DNA from: JBHENW01 sp046261875
GTDB taxonomy: Bacteria > Acidobacteriota > Thermoanaerobaculia > UBA5066 > Gp7-AA6
DNA: 14,796 nucleotides
Assembly (NCBI GenBank): GCA_046261875.1
Contig: JBHENW010000061.1
Coordinates: forward strand, 1-14,796
Direction: 5' to 3'
Part shown: positions 13,459 to 14,796 of the stretch, in pieces
Layout: every line of letters begins with the position of its first letter
Numbering within the stretch: the stretch's first letter is position 1
The notes under the pieces: model-generated
The model's input: only the letters and a program-made list of their open reading frames with translations
Database searches by the model: none
Told to the model about the DNA's origin: nothing
Made by a program: the position numbers and the translations under genes

Positions 13459-14796
13459 ATGTCGCGCCCCGCAACGTCGGAAGCCCCCCGCCTGCGGCGC
13501 GAGCTCGACTGGAAGGACGGCGCTCTCATCACGATCGGCGCGACGCTCGGCACGTCGATCTTCCTCACCCCCGCCGACATCGCCTCCGCGCTTCCCCACG
13601 CGGGGCTGATCCTGGCCGCCTGGGCCGTGGGCGGCGTGCTCACGCTCTGCGGCGCCCTGACCTACGCCGAGCTGGGAACCATGTACCCGCGCGCCGGGGG
13701 CCCGTACCACTTCCTGAAGGAAGCCTACGGTCCGCTCTGGGGGTTCCTCTTCGGCTGGGCGTCCTTCCTCGTGATCATGTCCGGCGGCATCGCGGCCATT
13801 GCCGCCGGGTTCGGCGAGTATTTCGGAAGCTTCGTGCCCTTCTTCTCGACGCAGAACGTCCTTTTTTCCGTACCGTTGGGCATCGGCCGCTGGACCGTGA
13901 ACGGAGGACAGGTCGCGGGCGCGGTCGCGATCCTCATTTTGACGGTCGTCAACTTCTTCGGCGTGCGGCAGGGCGCAGCCCTGCAGAATCTTTTCACGAT
14001 CGCCAAGGTCGGCGCCCTGGGCGCCCTGGCCGTGTTCGGACTCGCGGCGGCGCCGCGCGCGCGCCCGGACCTGACGGCGCCGCTCCCGCAGGTCGAGATG
14101 CTGCCCGCATTCGGCGTCGCGCTCATCGCGGTCCTCTGGGCTTATGACGGGTGGTACGAATTCACCTTCTCCGGCGGAGAGGTCAAAGACCCGCCCCGAA
14201 ATCTGCCGCGGGGTCTGATCCTCGGAGCCCTGGGCCTGCTCGTCATCTACGGCGTCCTCAACCTGGTGTACCTCCGAGCGATGCCCGTCGAGCAGATCGC
14301 TAAGACGCCCCGGATCGCCGAAGGCGCCGCCCAGGTCTTCTTCGGGTCCGGCGCGGCGCGCCTCGTGACCGCCGCCATCCTCGTCTCGATCTTCGGCGCG
14401 CTCTCCGCGAACATCCTCTGCTGCGCGCGCATCTATCAGCCGATGGCCGAGGACGGTCTCTTCTTCCGCCCGCTCGCCCGGATCCATCCGCGCTACCGGA
14501 CGCCAACGGCGAGCCTCACGGCCCAGGGGGTCTGGTCGGCGATCCTCGTCCTGTCCGGGACGTACGCGCAGCTCTTCACATACGTCGTCTTCGTGGGCCT
14601 GCTCTTCTTCGCGGCGGCCGGGGTCAGCCTCTACGTCCTGCGTCGGACGCGGCCGGACGTGACCCGCCCGTACCGGACCTGGGGATACCCCGTCGTTCCG
14701 GCGCTCTTCATCCTGGCGTCCCTCGGAATCGCGATCAACACCGTGGTCGAACGCCCGACGGAGTCTCTCTTCGGGCTCGGGATCCTCGCTCTCGGG
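13459..14796 (+). CDS. APC-superfamily amino-acid permease (3' end outside window)
   Basis: The frame is open for 446 codons from the ATG at 13459 to the window edge with no stop. The short basic N-terminus (RLRRELDWKDGA) leads into TM1 ITIGATLGTSIFLTP, whose G-x-x-x-G-x-x-IF is the substrate-binding break of APC transporters. Further features are LTYAELGTMYPRAGGPYHFLKEAYG after TM2, WAYDGWYEFTFSGGEVKDPPRNLPRG around TM6, and ARIYQPMAEDGLFFRP in the loop after TM8. About eleven to twelve helices are visible, so only the last part is missing. These features fit a LAT- or YfnA-like amino-acid permease; the substrate cannot be predicted. It is transcribed divergently from kup through an 80-bp region and has no Shine-Dalgarno site. 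Confidence 0.9.
   Translation, partial: MSRPATSEAPRLRRELDWKDGALITIGATLGTSIFLTPADIASALPHAGLILAAWAVGGVLTLCGALTYAELGTMYPRAGGPYHFLKEAYGPLWGFLFGWASFLVIMSGGIAAIAAGFGEYFGSFVPFFSTQNVLFSVPLGIGRWTVNGGQVAGAVAILILTVVNFFGVRQGAALQNLFTIAKVGALGALAVFGLAAAPRARPDLTAPLPQVEMLPAFGVALIAVLWAYDGWYEFTFSGGEVKDPPRNLPRGLILGALGLLVIYGVLNLVYLRAMPVEQIAKTPRIAEGAAQVFFGSGAARLVTAAILVSIFGALSANILCCARIYQPMAEDGLFFRPLARIHPRYRTPTASLTAQGVWSAILVLSGTYAQLFTYVVFVGLLFFAAAGVSLYVLRRTRPDVTRPYRTWGYPVVPALFILASLGIAINTVVERPTESLFGLGILALG

Noticed and set aside
13379..13474. kup starting at the ATG at 13474
   Set aside because: This would overlap the start of the divergent permease, remove the promoter region and add 32 residues unlike the family.

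Overview
The window is strongly G+C-rich bacterial DNA with GTG and TTG starts and few Shine-Dalgarno sites. The gene content (paired phytoene-desaturase-like oxidoreductases, DUF5996, Kup, an M48 protease and a RAYT transposase) would suit an Acidobacteriota-type soil or sediment bacterium. That assignment is weak, because there is no rRNA or other phylogenetic marker here. No gap between genes exceeds 300 bases, and I saw no tRNA, rRNA or CRISPR.

Layout. Bases 1-92 hold the last 29 codons of an IS-type integrase/transposase. Bases 144-6234 are a minus-strand block, read right to left: two tandem PYROXD2-like FAD oxidoreductases (6234-4594 and 4597-2948), a UBP-type zinc-finger protein (2915-2658), a DUF5996 protein (2661-1729) and, after a 103-bp gap, a secreted M48 metalloprotease (1625-144). 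Two of these junctions are 4-base stop/start overlaps. Running divergently from 6293 are two tandem GcvT-fold proteins (6293-7492 and 7515-8678), the second DmdA-like. I infer that the oxidoreductase pair and the folate-protein pair form one module, possibly oxidising methylated amines or related compounds and passing the one-carbon unit to tetrahydrofolate. The substrate is unknown.

From 8822 runs a CPA1-type cation/proton antiporter with a C-terminal rhodanese domain. An in-frame TGA (10277-10279) falls exactly at the second cysteine position of the expected C-x-C-P-N-E rhodanese loop. The frame then continues through the rest of a normal rhodanese domain to a TAG at 10382-10384. A small stem-loop with a G in the second loop position lies 16 bases after the TGA, so this is a candidate selenoprotein. 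A nonsense mutation or a sequencing error is the alternative.

Bases 10384-11438 are a RAYT (REP-associated tyrosine transposase) element bounded by 16-bp inverted repeats. It sits tail-to-tail between the antiporter and a Kup potassium transporter (13378-11438). The stop codons of both neighbours lie in the same TTAGGGGTC sequence at the element's two edges. A divergent APC-family amino-acid permease (13459 onward) runs off the right end. Kup, the permease and the first GcvT gene share a start-proximal, promoter-like motif, TA(G/T)AATC(G/C)CCCG.
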